Shown: one piece after another, positions 46,412 to 54,736 of the stretch
Numbering within the stretch: the first letter of the stretch is position 1
Layout: every line of letters starts with the position of its first letter
NCBI GenBank assembly: GCA_963726755.1
Contig: CAVSDB010000001.1
Coordinates: 248,001-312,000 of the forward strand
Reading direction: 5' to 3'
From: DATKIY01 sp963726755
GTDB taxonomy: Bacteria > Actinomycetota > Actinomycetes > JAHEKZ01
DNA length: 64,000 nt
Notes under the pieces: generated by a model
Told to the model about the DNA's origin: nothing
Database searches by the model: none
The model's input: the letters and a program-made list of their open reading frames with translations, nothing else
Made by a program: the position numbers and the translations under genes

Positions 46412-47343
46412 CGCCGTGGTTGTGGCTGCTGACGATGAGCCTGGCATTCAGCGTGGCACTAGTCGGTACATCGCTCCCGTGGGTTCGACGCGTTGAGTTG
46501 CGAAATCGCGTCGACCCCTACGTGGGAACGCCTCTCGGCGTGGGACGACCCGCCCAGGCTCGCGCGTCTGGCGACTCGTGGTCGGCAATCGCACTGGTTA
46601 CCCGACCGGTCGTCGCCGATGCCGTACGCCTCCTCGATCGCACCCTCGGTGGGTCGGTTTCGGTACGTCAGCGCCTTGCGCGGATGGGATCGGACCTCAC
46701 TGTCGAGCGGTTCCGTGTTGAGCAGTTGGGATGGGGGTTGGCGGGTGTTGCGTTCACGGCGCTGATCGGGTCGCGCCAGGTCGCGGGAGGCGACTGGACC
46801 GATGTCCCTGCGCTCCTGATGCTGGTCGGTCTTGGTGCTGTGAGCGGTGTGCTGCTTCGCGACCGTTGGCTCACTCGCAGTGTCGCAAGCAGAATGCAGA
46901 GGCTTAGTGTTGAGTTCCCGACCGTCGTCGAACTGCTCGCCTTGTCGGTTGGCGCGGGGGAGGGGTTGCACGCAGCGCTCGAACGGGTGAGCCGAGTCGG
47001 CAACGGGGTGTTCGTCGGAGAACTGACCCGTGTCCTGAACGAAATTCGATCAGGAGTCGGCACAGTAGAAGCGCTGCAGCGGCTGTCGATTCGCATCGAC
47101 ACGCAGGAGATGCGGCGTTTCGTGGACGCCGTCGTCGTCGCAACAGAGCGAGGAACCCCACTCATAGGCGTGCTCAACGCTCAGGTCGCTGACGCTCGCG
47201 AAGCGAGCCGTCGCGCTCTCATTGAATCCGGTGGTCGCAAGGAAATCGCGATGATGGTCCCTGTCGTATTCCTCGTGTTGCCACTGTCGGTTCTCTTCGC
47301 GTTGTTTCCAGGTTTCTACGGTTTTTCGATGGGGTCGGGTTAG
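46408..47343 (+). CDS. TadC-like Tad pilus inner-membrane protein
   Basis: A 311-residue protein with several membrane helices and a type II secretion F-domain near the C-terminus (FPTVVELLALSVGAGEGLHA, then VVVATERGTPLIGVLNAQVA). It pairs with TadB in the platform. The start is a GTG at 46408 that overlaps the tadB stop. No lesion seen. Confidence 0.86.
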   Translation: MTPWLWLLTMSLAFSVALVGTSLPWVRRVELRNRVDPYVGTPLGVGRPAQARASGDSWSAIALVTRPVVADAVRLLDRTLGGSVSVRQRLARMGSDLTVERFRVEQLGWGLAGVAFTALIGSRQVAGGDWTDVPALLMLVGLGAVSGVLLRDRWLTRSVASRMQRLSVEFPTVVELLALSVGAGEGLHAALERVSRVGNGVFVGELTRVLNEIRSGVGTVEALQRLSIRIDTQEMRRFVDAVVVATERGTPLIGVLNAQVADAREASRRALIESGGRKEIAMMVPVVFLVLPLSVLFALFPGFYGFSMGSG

Positions 47344-47357
47344 CCAATGGAGGGGAA

Positions 47358-47546
47358 ATGAAGGACGTAGCGAGGTCAGTGCGACGTCAGATGTGGCTGT
47401 TGTGTACCGACGAAAGGGGGGACGTGCCGGGATGGGTTCTCGTGACCGTCATGACAGCCGGTTTGGTTACGGCGCTTTGGATTGTTGCCGACGATCAACT
47501 GAAGTCAATCTTCTCGGCAGCCCTAGGACGCGTATCAGGACCCTGA
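47358..47546 (+). CDS. Flp-like prepilin of the Tad pilus
   Basis: A 62-residue protein with a short charged N-terminus, the sequence DERGDVPGWVLVTVMTAGLV and a single hydrophobic helix, then a short acidic tail. This is the typical Flp-type prepilin layout of actinobacterial Tad loci, with predicted cleavage after the Gly of ERG. The gene follows tadC by 14 bases, after GGAGGGGAA. It should form the pilus fibre after processing; no prepilin peptidase gene is in the window. Confidence 0.75.
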   Translation: MKDVARSVRRQMWLLCTDERGDVPGWVLVTVMTAGLVTALWIVADDQLKSIFSAALGRVSGP

Positions 47547-47918
47547 GATCGGACGACGACGGATCCGCGATCGTCGAATTCGTCCTCGTGTCTGTGCTTG
47601 TTGTGGTGCTCATTCTCGCGCTCGTGCAGTTGGGTGTTGCCCTCTACATTCGCAACTCCCTGGTCGCTGCCGCTGCGGAGGGCGCCAGGTATGCCGCTGC
47701 CGACAACCGTGAACCTGGCAGATGGTGCGAGTTACACCGATGAGCTCATCGGACGGACGTTGCCGCCGTCACTCGATCGAAGCGTGGTCGCCGGGTATGA
47801 AGATGTCGACGGTGTACCCACTGTGTTCGTCGAAGTGCACGCAGACCTGCCGGTGTTCGGTTGGCTCGGACCGTCCGAGGGGCTCGTTGTGCGCGGTCAT
47901 GCCATGGAGGAGTCGTGA
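47543..47918 (+). pseudogene. TadE-like pseudopilin, broken by one frame change
   Basis: From CTG 47543, overlapping the pilin stop, one frame encodes a TadE N-terminus (DDDGSAIVEFVLVSVLVVVL then EGARYAAADN), but stops at 47741-47743. The next frame continues from about 47710 with ADGASYTDELIGRTLPPSLD and ends at 47916-47918 (HAMEES). One surplus base between about 47695 and 47715 separates them. TadE/TadF-like pseudopilins are needed for pilus assembly. Whether this is a lesion or a sequence error is open; the start codon is also uncertain. Confidence 0.7.
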
Positions 47919-48355
47919 GCGACAAACGACGAGGGGACGAGGGCGCGGCGATGATCGAGTTCATCGTCCTGGCTGTGGCGATCGCCGTACCGCTTGCTTA
48001 CTTGCTACTTGCAGTGTTTGACGTACAACGGACGGCGTATGCAGCTAGTTCGGCGACTCGGGAAGCAGCGCGGGTATTTGTTCGTGCCCCCAGCGGTCCG
48101 GAGGCCGAGGCTCGTGCTCGGGCCGCCGCTGAGATATCGCTCGCTGACCACGGGCTCACCCTCTCAGACGGCAGTTTCTCCATCTCTTGTTCCGCCTCAC
48201 CTTGCTTGACACCAGGAGGAACAGTTCGCGTCGCGTTCTCTACTCAGGTCACACTGCCGCTAGTCCCCGTGGTCGGTAGTCACGCCCTGGCGTCAGTCCC
48301 GGTGCGTGCGGCCAACACCGAGACCGTTGACATTTACTCACCGATCCGGCCCTGA
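47915..48355 (+). CDS. TadE-like pseudopilin
   Basis: A 146-residue protein from GTG 47915, coupled to the preceding gene by GTGA. It starts with a charged segment, then AAMIEFIVLAVAIAVPLAYL (TadE-like hydrophobic helix with Glu) and an extracytoplasmic beta-rich domain with a Cys pair (SISCSASPC). This is the TadE/F class of minor pilins. The downstream TadG-like gene begins 2 bases after the stop. Confidence 0.72.
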   Translation: MSDKRRGDEGAAMIEFIVLAVAIAVPLAYLLLAVFDVQRTAYAASSATREAARVFVRAPSGPEAEARARAAAEISLADHGLTLSDGSFSISCSASPCLTPGGTVRVAFSTQVTLPLVPVVGSHALASVPVRAANTETVDIYSPIRP

Positions 48356-48356
48356 C

Positions 48357-48812
48357 GTGTGTGCCCGCAGTAGAACGAGTGACGAGGGCAGCGTCCTGCT
48401 TCTCATCCTCGGGTTGGTGGTGTTGGCGGGCCTGTTTGTCACCGTCGTCATAGACGTCAGCGCCCTTTTCCTTGACCGACGCGACCTGATCGCGGCTGCC
48501 GATGGAGCGGCCCTGGCCGGAGCCCAGGGAATTGACGAGAGCTCGGTCTACCGCGATGGCCTGCCAGAGTCTGGCTCGCTGATCCTCAACCGAAGCCGCG
48601 CCGAATTGCTCGTCCAGAGCTACTTGGTGGACCAGGGGATCATTGGCACCTACGACGACCTAGAAGTCGACGTGGATGTGACGAACACAACCGTCACCGT
48701 TCAGCTCGTCGCCAAGGTTCGGCTTCCGATTGCAAACGTGGTCACACCAGGTGCCGGCCACGGGGTCACTGTCGACGCCCAGGCGACGGCACGCTCAGCC
48801 GTCATCCCCTGA
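48357..48812 (+). CDS. TadG-like protein with Tad helix
   Basis: A 151-residue protein from GTG 48357. The N-terminal region EGSVLLLILGLVVLAGLFVT is the characteristic hydrophobic helix of Tad_N/TadG proteins, followed by ALFLDRRDLIAAADGAALAG (typical in the family). Mature part contains beta-strands, ending TVDAQATARSAVIP. Shorter than full TadG (about 400-600 residues), as is common in actinobacteria. It is the last clear gene of the Tad cluster. Confidence 0.72.
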   Translation: MCARSRTSDEGSVLLLILGLVVLAGLFVTVVIDVSALFLDRRDLIAAADGAALAGAQGIDESSVYRDGLPESGSLILNRSRAELLVQSYLVDQGIIGTYDDLEVDVDVTNTTVTVQLVAKVRLPIANVVTPGAGHGVTVDAQATARSAVIP

Positions 48813-48877
48813 CGGTCTGAGGTTGGGTACGTCAGAACTCGAATGGGGAGGGGCTCCTTCACCGGACCCGGAGAACC

Positions 48878-48970
48878 ATGAAGAGCACCCTTCGAGTCGC
48901 AGCCATCACGATCGCTTCGGTCGCGATCGTTCTCGGGGGCACCCTCGTTGCCAAGCACCGGAGTGACTAG
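48878..48970 (+). CDS. Possible small membrane peptide (broken?)
   Basis: A 30-residue frame, MKSTLRVAAITIASVAIVLG then GTLVAKHRSD, with GGAGAACC just upstream. The next frame continues with STGVTSDAPVVLSLASTSTL and stays open into the sigma factor, so this may be a small secreted protein with a one-base frame change. Evidence is limited to a hydrophobic segment and a plausible RBS. Confidence 0.3.
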   Translation: MKSTLRVAAITIASVAIVLGGTLVAKHRSD

Positions 48971-49160
48971 CGACGCCCCCGTTGTCCTGTCATTGGCGAG
49001 TACGTCCACGCTCAGCAGTCCATGGCCGGCGGTGGTCGACGAGCCAGACCAAGTCCCACGATCGAAAATCGGGGCGCTACGAGTCCACGATCGGGTACGA
49101 CCCGATCGCTCAAGATGCCTTCTCACAACTTCGATGACTCAGGTGCAGACGGAAGGTGCG

Positions 49161-49748
49161 ATGGACGGTCTCGACGGCTTGGTGATTGCCGCTCGTCAGG
49201 GCGGCGACTGGGCCCTCGCGCGCATTTGGACCGAACTTTCGGGGCCAGTTGCGGGCTACCTGCGAGCACGAGGTGTCGTTGACGTGGACGACGTGACCAG
49301 CGAGGTCTTTCTCGCGGCGTTCCAAGGCCTGCCTAGCTTTGTCGGGGAAGGCGAGCGGTTCAGGGCTTGGCTGTTCACCATTGCCCATCATCGAAGTGTG
49401 GACGCTGCACGCCAGCGCTCGCGCAGGGCTGCCGAGACGCCGTTCGACGTGAACCGAGATGATCGGTCGTCGGCCAGCGCCGAAGATGCAGTTCTTCTGA
49501 GTGAACAGACCGATGCCACGATCCAACTTCTGAACCTTCTTACGCCAGATCAGCGCGAGGTTGTGCTGTTGCGCTTCGTGGCCGACCTTAGCCTCGAGCA
49601 GGTAGCGGCTATCACCGGTCGCAAGATCGGGGCCGTCAAACAACTTCAGCGTCGGGGCATCGATGCCCTTCGCCGTCACCTGAATGGAGCAACCTCACCT
49701 GGACCCGTATCCCGCGCCACCCTCATCTCGATTGCAGAGTCGAGATGA
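49161..49748 (+). CDS. ECF-type RNA polymerase sigma factor
   Basis: A 195-residue sigma-70 family protein if started at ATG 49161 (GGAAGG 4 bases upstream); ATG 49134 is an alternative with a weaker site. Region 2 includes VDDVTSEVFLAAFQGLPSF and RFRAWLFTIAHHRSVDAARQ (about 30-85), and region 4 has LTPDQREVVLLRFVADLSLE then QVAAITGRKIGAVKQLQRRG (about 130-170). It directs RNA polymerase to a small regulon. The ATGA overlap with the downstream membrane protein suggests an anti-sigma partner. Confidence 0.88.
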   Translation: MDGLDGLVIAARQGGDWALARIWTELSGPVAGYLRARGVVDVDDVTSEVFLAAFQGLPSFVGEGERFRAWLFTIAHHRSVDAARQRSRRAAETPFDVNRDDRSSASAEDAVLLSEQTDATIQLLNLLTPDQREVVLLRFVADLSLEQVAAITGRKIGAVKQLQRRGIDALRRHLNGATSPGPVSRATLISIAESR

Positions 49749-50590
49749 ACGAGAACCAACTCCCTGAGGAGATTCGACGGCGACTTCAGGACCTGGCCAA
49801 CCAGCCTGGTCCGGCGCCGTCCGAGGCGATGGCTGCCTTCCTCGCGGACCCGGCCTCTTCTCTCACCGACAAGGGCGACCTGGCAGCGATGTCTGGAAGC
49901 AACGTCGACGGGTCTGCCCTAGGGCAGACGTCCGGACTACCGAAGGAGAGAAGCATGGCTAACGTGACAGGACGCATCCAAGGCGCCTTTGCAAAATTGG
50001 GACTTGCGGGTCGGCTGGTGCTTGCCACTGCCCTTATCGCGGCAGCAGGAGTCGGGACGGCAGCGGCCTCAACGGCCGTCAGCGCTGTTGTGCAACATCA
50101 CCGGTCGACAACCGTTGACGTACCTAGCGACGTCGCCGATGACCCTGCGGGTACCGATGACTCGACATCGGATGATCCCGGAGATCAATCTGACGAGCCC
50201 GCAGGACATGAACAGCCTGGTCAGGGCGACGATCCGACAGCCCACCACTCACACCAGGCGGATGACCCGGCCGCAGACCAGCAGGGTGACCAAAGCGATG
50301 ACCCTAGTGACGACCAAGCGGGGGATGACCCTGCTGGGGACGATCAGGGCGACGACCAAGGCGACGACAATCAGGGATCCGGTCAGCACCATGGAGATGA
50401 CCAAGGTGATGACCAGGGAAACCAAGGCTCCGGCGGATCTGGCGACGACCAAGGTGACGACCAGGGGAACCAAGGCTCCGACGGATCTGGAGATGACCAA
50501 GGTGGCAACGGTGGCCAGGGGTCAGGATCCGGTGGCGGCGATGACTCGTCCGGCGACGATGGCGGCGATTCCGGAAGCGTCGACGACTGA
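49745..50590 (+). CDS. Putative anti-sigma factor with Asp/Gly/Gln repeat tail
   Basis: A 281-residue single-pass membrane protein. Residues 1-75 are cytosolic and end before a helix at about 88-112 (AGRLVLATALIAAAGVGTAA). The C-terminal about 165 residues are extraordinarily rich in Asp, Gly and Gln (repeats of GDDQGDDQGNQGSGG), probably extracytoplasmic and intrinsically disordered; Ca-binding is possible. ATGA coupling with the ECF sigma gene supports an anti-sigma role, though no zinc-binding HxxxCxxC motif is seen. A strong terminator follows directly. Confidence 0.7.
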   Translation: MNENQLPEEIRRRLQDLANQPGPAPSEAMAAFLADPASSLTDKGDLAAMSGSNVDGSALGQTSGLPKERSMANVTGRIQGAFAKLGLAGRLVLATALIAAAGVGTAAASTAVSAVVQHHRSTTVDVPSDVADDPAGTDDSTSDDPGDQSDEPAGHEQPGQGDDPTAHHSHQADDPAADQQGDQSDDPSDDQAGDDPAGDDQGDDQGDDNQGSGQHHGDDQGDDQGNQGSGGSGDDQGDDQGNQGSDGSGDDQGGNGGQGSGSGGGDDSSGDDGGDSGSVDD

Positions 50591-50595
50591 CTGAC

Positions 50596-50642
50596 GAAGA
50601 GTCCGAGGGCGGCCGCTAATCAAGGCCACCCTCGGACTCTTC
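50596..50642 (+). terminator. Strong hairpin terminator after the anti-sigma gene
   Basis: A 14-bp perfect stem, GAAGAGTCCGAGGG (50596-50609) and CCCTCGGACTCTTC (50629-50642), with a 19-base loop. Followed by GATTTCG, so the U-run is weak, as is common in high-GC actinobacteria. It separates the sigma/anti-sigma operon from prfB. Confidence 0.8.
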
Positions 50643-50670
50643 GATTTCGACTCACGTACTCTCTGACGAC

Positions 50671-51786
50671 GTGGCCACTGTCGAGCAGCTCGAGTCGATC
50701 ACTGAGATCGAGCACACCCTGGCGAATATCGAAGCGGTGCTCGATCTTCCGTCGATGCGCGCCGAGCAGGCCTCGCTCGAAGAGCAGGCCGCAGCCCCCG
50801 ACCTCTGGGACGATCCCGCAGCGGCGCAGAAGGTAACGAGCAGGCTTTCGTTCGTGCAGGGAGCGTTGCGTCGCGTCGAGTCGCTGCGTCAGCGCGTCGA
50901 CGATCTCCGTCTGATGTTCGAGCTTGCAAGTGACGAGAACGACCCTGACGCTGAAGCTGAAGCAGTGCGCGAACTCGACGAACTCACCAAGGCGATTGGT
51001 GAACAAGAGGTACTCACATTGCTATCTGGTGAGTACGACGCACGCGAAGCGCTTATGACGATTCGTTCTGAAGCCGGAGGAGTGGATGCTGCTGACTGGG
51101 CCGAGATGCTGATGCGCATGTATCTGCGTTGGAGTGAACGTCACGGCTATCCGACAGAGGTGTACGACATCTCATACGCAGAAGAAGCGGGTATCAAGTC
51201 TGCGACGTTCGCGGTTAAGGCGCCCTACGCGTACGGCACGTTGAGCGTCGAGCAGGGGACGCATCGATTGGTACGTATCTCGCCATTCGACAATCAGGGA
51301 CGGCGTCAGACGTCCTTCGCTGGCGTTGAGGTGCTACCCGTCGTCGAACGGACCGACTCTATTGAAATTCCTGAGACTGAGATGCGCATCGATGTGTTCC
51401 GTTCGAGCGGTCCGGGAGGCCAAAGCGTTAACACCACCGACTCTGCTGTTCGGATCACACATCTGCCAACGGGCATCGTCGTAAGTTGCCAGAACGAGAA
51501 GTCGCAGATTCAAAACCGTGCTGCCGCCCTGCGCGTCCTCGAAGCGCGCTTGCTGGTCCGACGCAAGGAGGAAGAGCAGGCAAAGATGAACGCCTTGAAG
51601 GGGGACACCGCCGGTTCGTGGGGAAACCAGATGCGGTCGTACGTGCTTGCGCCGTACCAAATGGTGAAGGATCTGCGTACCGACTACGAGGTGGGCAACC
51701 CCTCGGCAGTCCTCGATGGTGACCTCGACGGGTTCATCGAGGCGGGCATTCGGTGGCGGATGCAGGACGAAAAGTCCGCCTCCTGA
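50671..51786 (+). CDS. prfB: Peptide chain release factor 2
   Basis: A 371-residue RF2 from GTG 50671. The GGQ loop SSGPGGQSVNTTDSAVRITH (about 247-266), the stop-codon recognition motif RISPFDNQGRRQTSF (SPF, about 206-220) and early ASLEEQAAAPDLWDDPAAAQ all mark RF2, which reads UGA and UAA. It is in one continuous frame: the programmed +1 frameshift at an early UGA known from enterobacterial prfB is absent. It precedes ftsE as in many actinobacteria, but with a sortase-anchored protein gene in between. Confidence 0.95.
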   Translation: MATVEQLESITEIEHTLANIEAVLDLPSMRAEQASLEEQAAAPDLWDDPAAAQKVTSRLSFVQGALRRVESLRQRVDDLRLMFELASDENDPDAEAEAVRELDELTKAIGEQEVLTLLSGEYDAREALMTIRSEAGGVDAADWAEMLMRMYLRWSERHGYPTEVYDISYAEEAGIKSATFAVKAPYAYGTLSVEQGTHRLVRISPFDNQGRRQTSFAGVEVLPVVERTDSIEIPETEMRIDVFRSSGPGGQSVNTTDSAVRITHLPTGIVVSCQNEKSQIQNRAAALRVLEARLLVRRKEEEQAKMNALKGDTAGSWGNQMRSYVLAPYQMVKDLRTDYEVGNPSAVLDGDLDGFIEAGIRWRMQDEKSAS

Positions 51787-52002
51787 CGGTTTGTCTTATT
51801 AGCCGCCACTTCTTGTTATACCGAAAGCTCTTCAACCGGGTGAGGCTCGGTGGTGGCGTCAACGCCTCGCGGCGAAATCTCGCTAAAGTCCTCGCGAGGG
51901 AAGCGTTGATCCGCGGCCGGCAATCGGTCACCCGGGCTAGGAGCCCAGAGGTCGCGGGGAGTTAGAGGTGAGACCGGCCCTTCGCGACAGAAGGGGTCGG
52001 TC
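51787..52002 (+). promoter_or_regulatory. Structured leader with RBS-sequestering hairpin
   Basis: The 216 bases before the LPxTG gene contain at least three hairpins: CCTCGCG/CGCGAGG (51865-51899), GGGCT-AGG-AGCCC (51934-51946) and an 11-bp stem at 51972-52002 whose 3' arm contains the AAGGGG ribosome-binding site and ends at the base before ATG 52003. This looks like a translational switch or riboswitch-like leader. The sequence does not match a riboswitch class I can name; actinobacterial c-di-AMP leaders before cell-wall genes are a candidate to test. Confidence 0.45.
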
Positions 52003-52908
52003 ATGGCAGGTTCGGGGCGCGTTCGCGTAGCGCGCTGGGGTGGAGCGGTACTGCTTGGTTTGGCTCCGTTGCCCTGGTTGGGAGTTGGCACAGCCGCAGC
52101 TGACGGAGCGATGCAAGAAGCCGCAGCAACTTTGAGTTTCCATGCGCAGGGTGGTGGAGGTTGCGCGTTCACGATCGCGGGATCAGGTCTCTCGCAGGGT
52201 CAGACTGGTTCAGTCACCATCGTCGGTCAATCGGGCGGCTCATTCGGACCGCTTAGCCTTGGACCAGCAGATGCCAGCGGCTACGCCGCTACCGCGACCG
52301 TCAACGATAGCCCGGCTTCGGTGCCTCCGGGGAACTACACCGCCACGTTGACCTCGCACGGGAAGGCACTGGCCAGTACGAAGTTGTTCAGGGTCGCATG
52401 CACCCATTCGCATCCGACTCCGTCGACTACGAAGCCATGCACTCCGACGCCTACTGATACTGAGACGACTGGGTCTCCGTCGCCTTCTGATACTGAGACG
52501 ACTGGGTCTCCGTCGCCTTCTGATACTGAGACGACTGGGTCTCCGTCGCCTTCTGATACTGAGACGACTGGGTCTCCGTCGCCTTCTGATACGGAGACGA
52601 CTGGGTCTCCGTCGCCTTCTGATACTGAGACGAGTGGATCCGCGACCCCGTCGAACACTGAAACAACGCCGACGGGCACGCCGTCCCAAAGCACGCCGAT
52701 CGAGTCGGAGTCCAGCGAGCCGGTGAATTCCCCCTCGGCATCAGTGAAGGCCACTCGCCTGACTCAGGCCGCCACGCTGCCTCACACGGGTCCAGATATG
52801 CCGATCGGTGCGGCCCTGGCCGCATCGCTACTGCTTATTGCCATCGGTGCGCTCTTACTCATCGGCCCAGGCAGGGTGCTCGCGGCGCGGCACTTCCGCA
52901 GGCACTAG
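52003..52908 (+). CDS. Sortase-anchored cell-wall protein with Thr/Ser-rich tandem repeats
   Basis: A 301-residue precursor. A twin-positive signal peptide (VRVARWGGAVLLGLAPLPWL) is cleaved near TAAADG. Residues 40-135 form a beta-rich domain with two Cys. Residues about 150-205 are five tandem TETTGSPSPSD units. The C-terminus has the sortase signal LPHTGPD followed by a hydrophobic helix and RHFRRH tail, a complete cell-wall sorting signal. Function unknown; likely surface protein with a glycosylatable stalk. Start chosen at ATG 52003, just after the hairpin. Confidence 0.85.
   Translation: MAGSGRVRVARWGGAVLLGLAPLPWLGVGTAAADGAMQEAAATLSFHAQGGGGCAFTIAGSGLSQGQTGSVTIVGQSGGSFGPLSLGPADASGYAATATVNDSPASVPPGNYTATLTSHGKALASTKLFRVACTHSHPTPSTTKPCTPTPTDTETTGSPSPSDTETTGSPSPSDTETTGSPSPSDTETTGSPSPSDTETTGSPSPSDTETSGSATPSNTETTPTGTPSQSTPIESESSEPVNSPSASVKATRLTQAATLPHTGPDMPIGAALAASLLLIAIGALLLIGPGRVLAARHFRRH
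52456..52620 (+). repeat. 33-bp tandem repeat (5 copies) in the stalk
   Basis: Five consecutive 33-bp units beginning GATACTGAGACGACTGGG and coding for an 11-residue repeat rich in Thr, Ser and Pro; a partial sixth follows at 52621. The first four copies are identical and the fifth differs by one base (GATACGGAG), implying recent expansion or gene conversion. Length variation between strains is likely. Confidence 0.92.
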
Positions 52909-53068
52909 ACCGGGCTGGCGGAGACTTCTTGCCCCCGCCACGCGGTAGGCGCCACGTGTCGGGAGGAGACCCCGGCGGGTCGTACACTGACCCCACCGGA
53001 CCGTCCAACGGGTATGCACCATCACTGCCCGTACTTCCCCTGTCCCCGACCCGGCCCGGCACACCTAC

Positions 53069-53758
53069 ATGATCAGGTTTGACGACGTCACGAAGCAGTA
53101 CCCCACTCAGACGCGCCCCGCGCTGGACTCGGTCTCGCTTGAGATTGAAAAGGGCGAGTTCGTGTTCTTGGTCGGAGCTTCCGGATCTGGCAAGTCAACG
53201 TTCCTGCGGTTGGTGTTGCGCGAAGAGCGATCGACCGCCGGGCAGGTTTACGTCGCAGGCAAGGACGTCGCTCGACTGTCGAACTGGAAGGTCCCGTCGC
53301 TACGGCGCCAGATCGGCACCGTCTTCCAAGACTTCCGCTTGCTGCCGAACAAGACCGTTCACGAGAACGTGGCGTTTGCATTGGAGGTCACCGGACGCCC
53401 TGGTCACGTCATCGGAAAGGTCGTGCCCGAGGTACTCGAACTTGTCGGACTCGCTGGCAAAGAGGGGCGTTACCCAGGGGAGTTATCTGGTGGCGAACAG
53501 CAGCGCGTCGCGGTCGCTCGTGCCTTCGTCAACCGCCCTGCGATCCTCATCGCAGACGAGCCGACCGGAAACCTTGACCCGCACACCAGCGTCGGGATTA
53601 TGAAGTTGCTCGATCGCATCAATCGCACCGGAACCACGGTGGTGATGGCAACGCACGATGCAGACATCGTCGACCAGATGCGACGTCGGGTCGTCGAGCT
53701 TGAGCTTGGACATCTCGTACGCGACCAGGCGCGTGGCGTCTACGGCTTCGCTCGCTAA
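53069..53758 (+). CDS. ftsE: Cell-division ATPase FtsE
   Basis: A 229-residue ABC ATPase with Walker A GASGSGKSTFL, Q-loop around TVFQDFRLLPNKTV, signature LSGGEQQRVAVARAF and Walker B ILIADEPTGNLDP, plus the H-loop in VVMATHD. It is the ATPase partner of FtsX and controls cell-wall hydrolysis at the septum. ftsX follows after 30 bases. A promoter is expected in the 52909-53068 gap. Confidence 0.96.
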   Translation: MIRFDDVTKQYPTQTRPALDSVSLEIEKGEFVFLVGASGSGKSTFLRLVLREERSTAGQVYVAGKDVARLSNWKVPSLRRQIGTVFQDFRLLPNKTVHENVAFALEVTGRPGHVIGKVVPEVLELVGLAGKEGRYPGELSGGEQQRVAVARAFVNRPAILIADEPTGNLDPHTSVGIMKLLDRINRTGTTVVMATHDADIVDQMRRRVVELELGHLVRDQARGVYGFAR

Positions 53759-53788
53759 CCGTCAACAGCCCAGTCCCAGAAGGAAGTC

Positions 53789-54706
53789 ATGCGCGTTAAC
53801 TTGATCGTCGGCGAAGCCGCCATTGGTCTGCGTCGCAACATGACGATGACGGTGGCAGCGGTGCTCGTCGTCAGCATCGCTTTGGGCTTGCTTGGTACTG
53901 CCAACCTGATCCGGCAACAGATCAACGAAATGAAGTCGTACTGGTTCGGCCGCGTCGAGGTCTCACTGTTCTTGTGCCGTGACATCGACACCGATCGTCC
54001 GACGTGTCCAGACGGCGCGGTTACCGACGCTCAGCGTGCGCAGATCCAGACGGACCTGCAGAACCTGCCTCAGGTAAGCGCCGTCTACTACGAGTCGAAG
54101 CAACAAGCGTTCGAGCGGTTCCAAGAGCAGTTCAAAGGCACCGCGATTGTTGACAACGTCACAGTCGACGACATGCAGGAGTCATTCCGCGCCAAGTTGG
54201 TCGATCCGGAGAAGGACTACGCCGTGGTGGCCAGTGCCTTCGAGGGCAGACCCGGGGTGGAGAAGGTCTTCGACATGAGATCGGTGTTCGACACGTTGTT
54301 CACCGTGTTGAACAAGTTCCGAGTCGGATCGTTGGTAGTCGCCGGAGTCGCGACCCTTGCCACGATTCTGCTGATCGTGGTGGTGATCCGCGTTGCTGCT
54401 TTCAGTCGAAGACGAGAAACCTCGATCATGCGGCTGGTTGGCGCTTCAAACTTGTCGATTCAGTTGCCCTTCTTGCTGGAGGGGGCGTTCGCGGGGGTGG
54501 TCGGCGGGCTCTTGGCCTGCGCGTATTTGGCGATCGGGAAGTTGTTCTTCGTCGACCAACTGCTCCAGCAGCAGTTGACCTTCCTTGGCGCCAATTTCAT
54601 CGGTTGGGGCCACGTTTTGACCACCAGCCTGCTGATTCTGGGCGTCGGCCTGGTGATGTCGATAACAGTGTCTTACCTGACTTTGCTGAAGTACCTTCGA
54701 GTTTGA
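53789..54706 (+). CDS. ftsX: Cell-division membrane protein FtsX
   Basis: A 305-residue permease-like protein with four membrane helices: near 20-45, 175-200, 225-250 and 270-300, and a large extracytoplasmic loop between helices 1 and 2 (about 50-165), with an actinobacterial-type Cys pair (FLCRDIDTDRPTCPDG). FtsX relays ATP-driven signals from FtsE to a periplasmic hydrolase, which the next gene encodes. AGAAGGAAG precedes the ATG at 53789. Confidence 0.95.
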   Translation: MRVNLIVGEAAIGLRRNMTMTVAAVLVVSIALGLLGTANLIRQQINEMKSYWFGRVEVSLFLCRDIDTDRPTCPDGAVTDAQRAQIQTDLQNLPQVSAVYYESKQQAFERFQEQFKGTAIVDNVTVDDMQESFRAKLVDPEKDYAVVASAFEGRPGVEKVFDMRSVFDTLFTVLNKFRVGSLVVAGVATLATILLIVVVIRVAAFSRRRETSIMRLVGASNLSIQLPFLLEGAFAGVVGGLLACAYLAIGKLFFVDQLLQQQLTFLGANFIGWGHVLTTSLLILGVGLVMSITVSYLTLLKYLRV

Positions 54707-54736
54707 GCCGAATAAAGGGAATAGGAGGCATCGTCT

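Noticed and set aside
50671..50780. Programmed +1 frameshift in prfB
   Set aside because: No early in-frame TGA; the gene is one continuous frame from the GTG start.
52335..52754. Long repeat-containing open frame on the minus strand
   Set aside because: It is the reverse reading of the 33-bp tandem repeats of the LPxTG protein; open frames there result from repeat composition.
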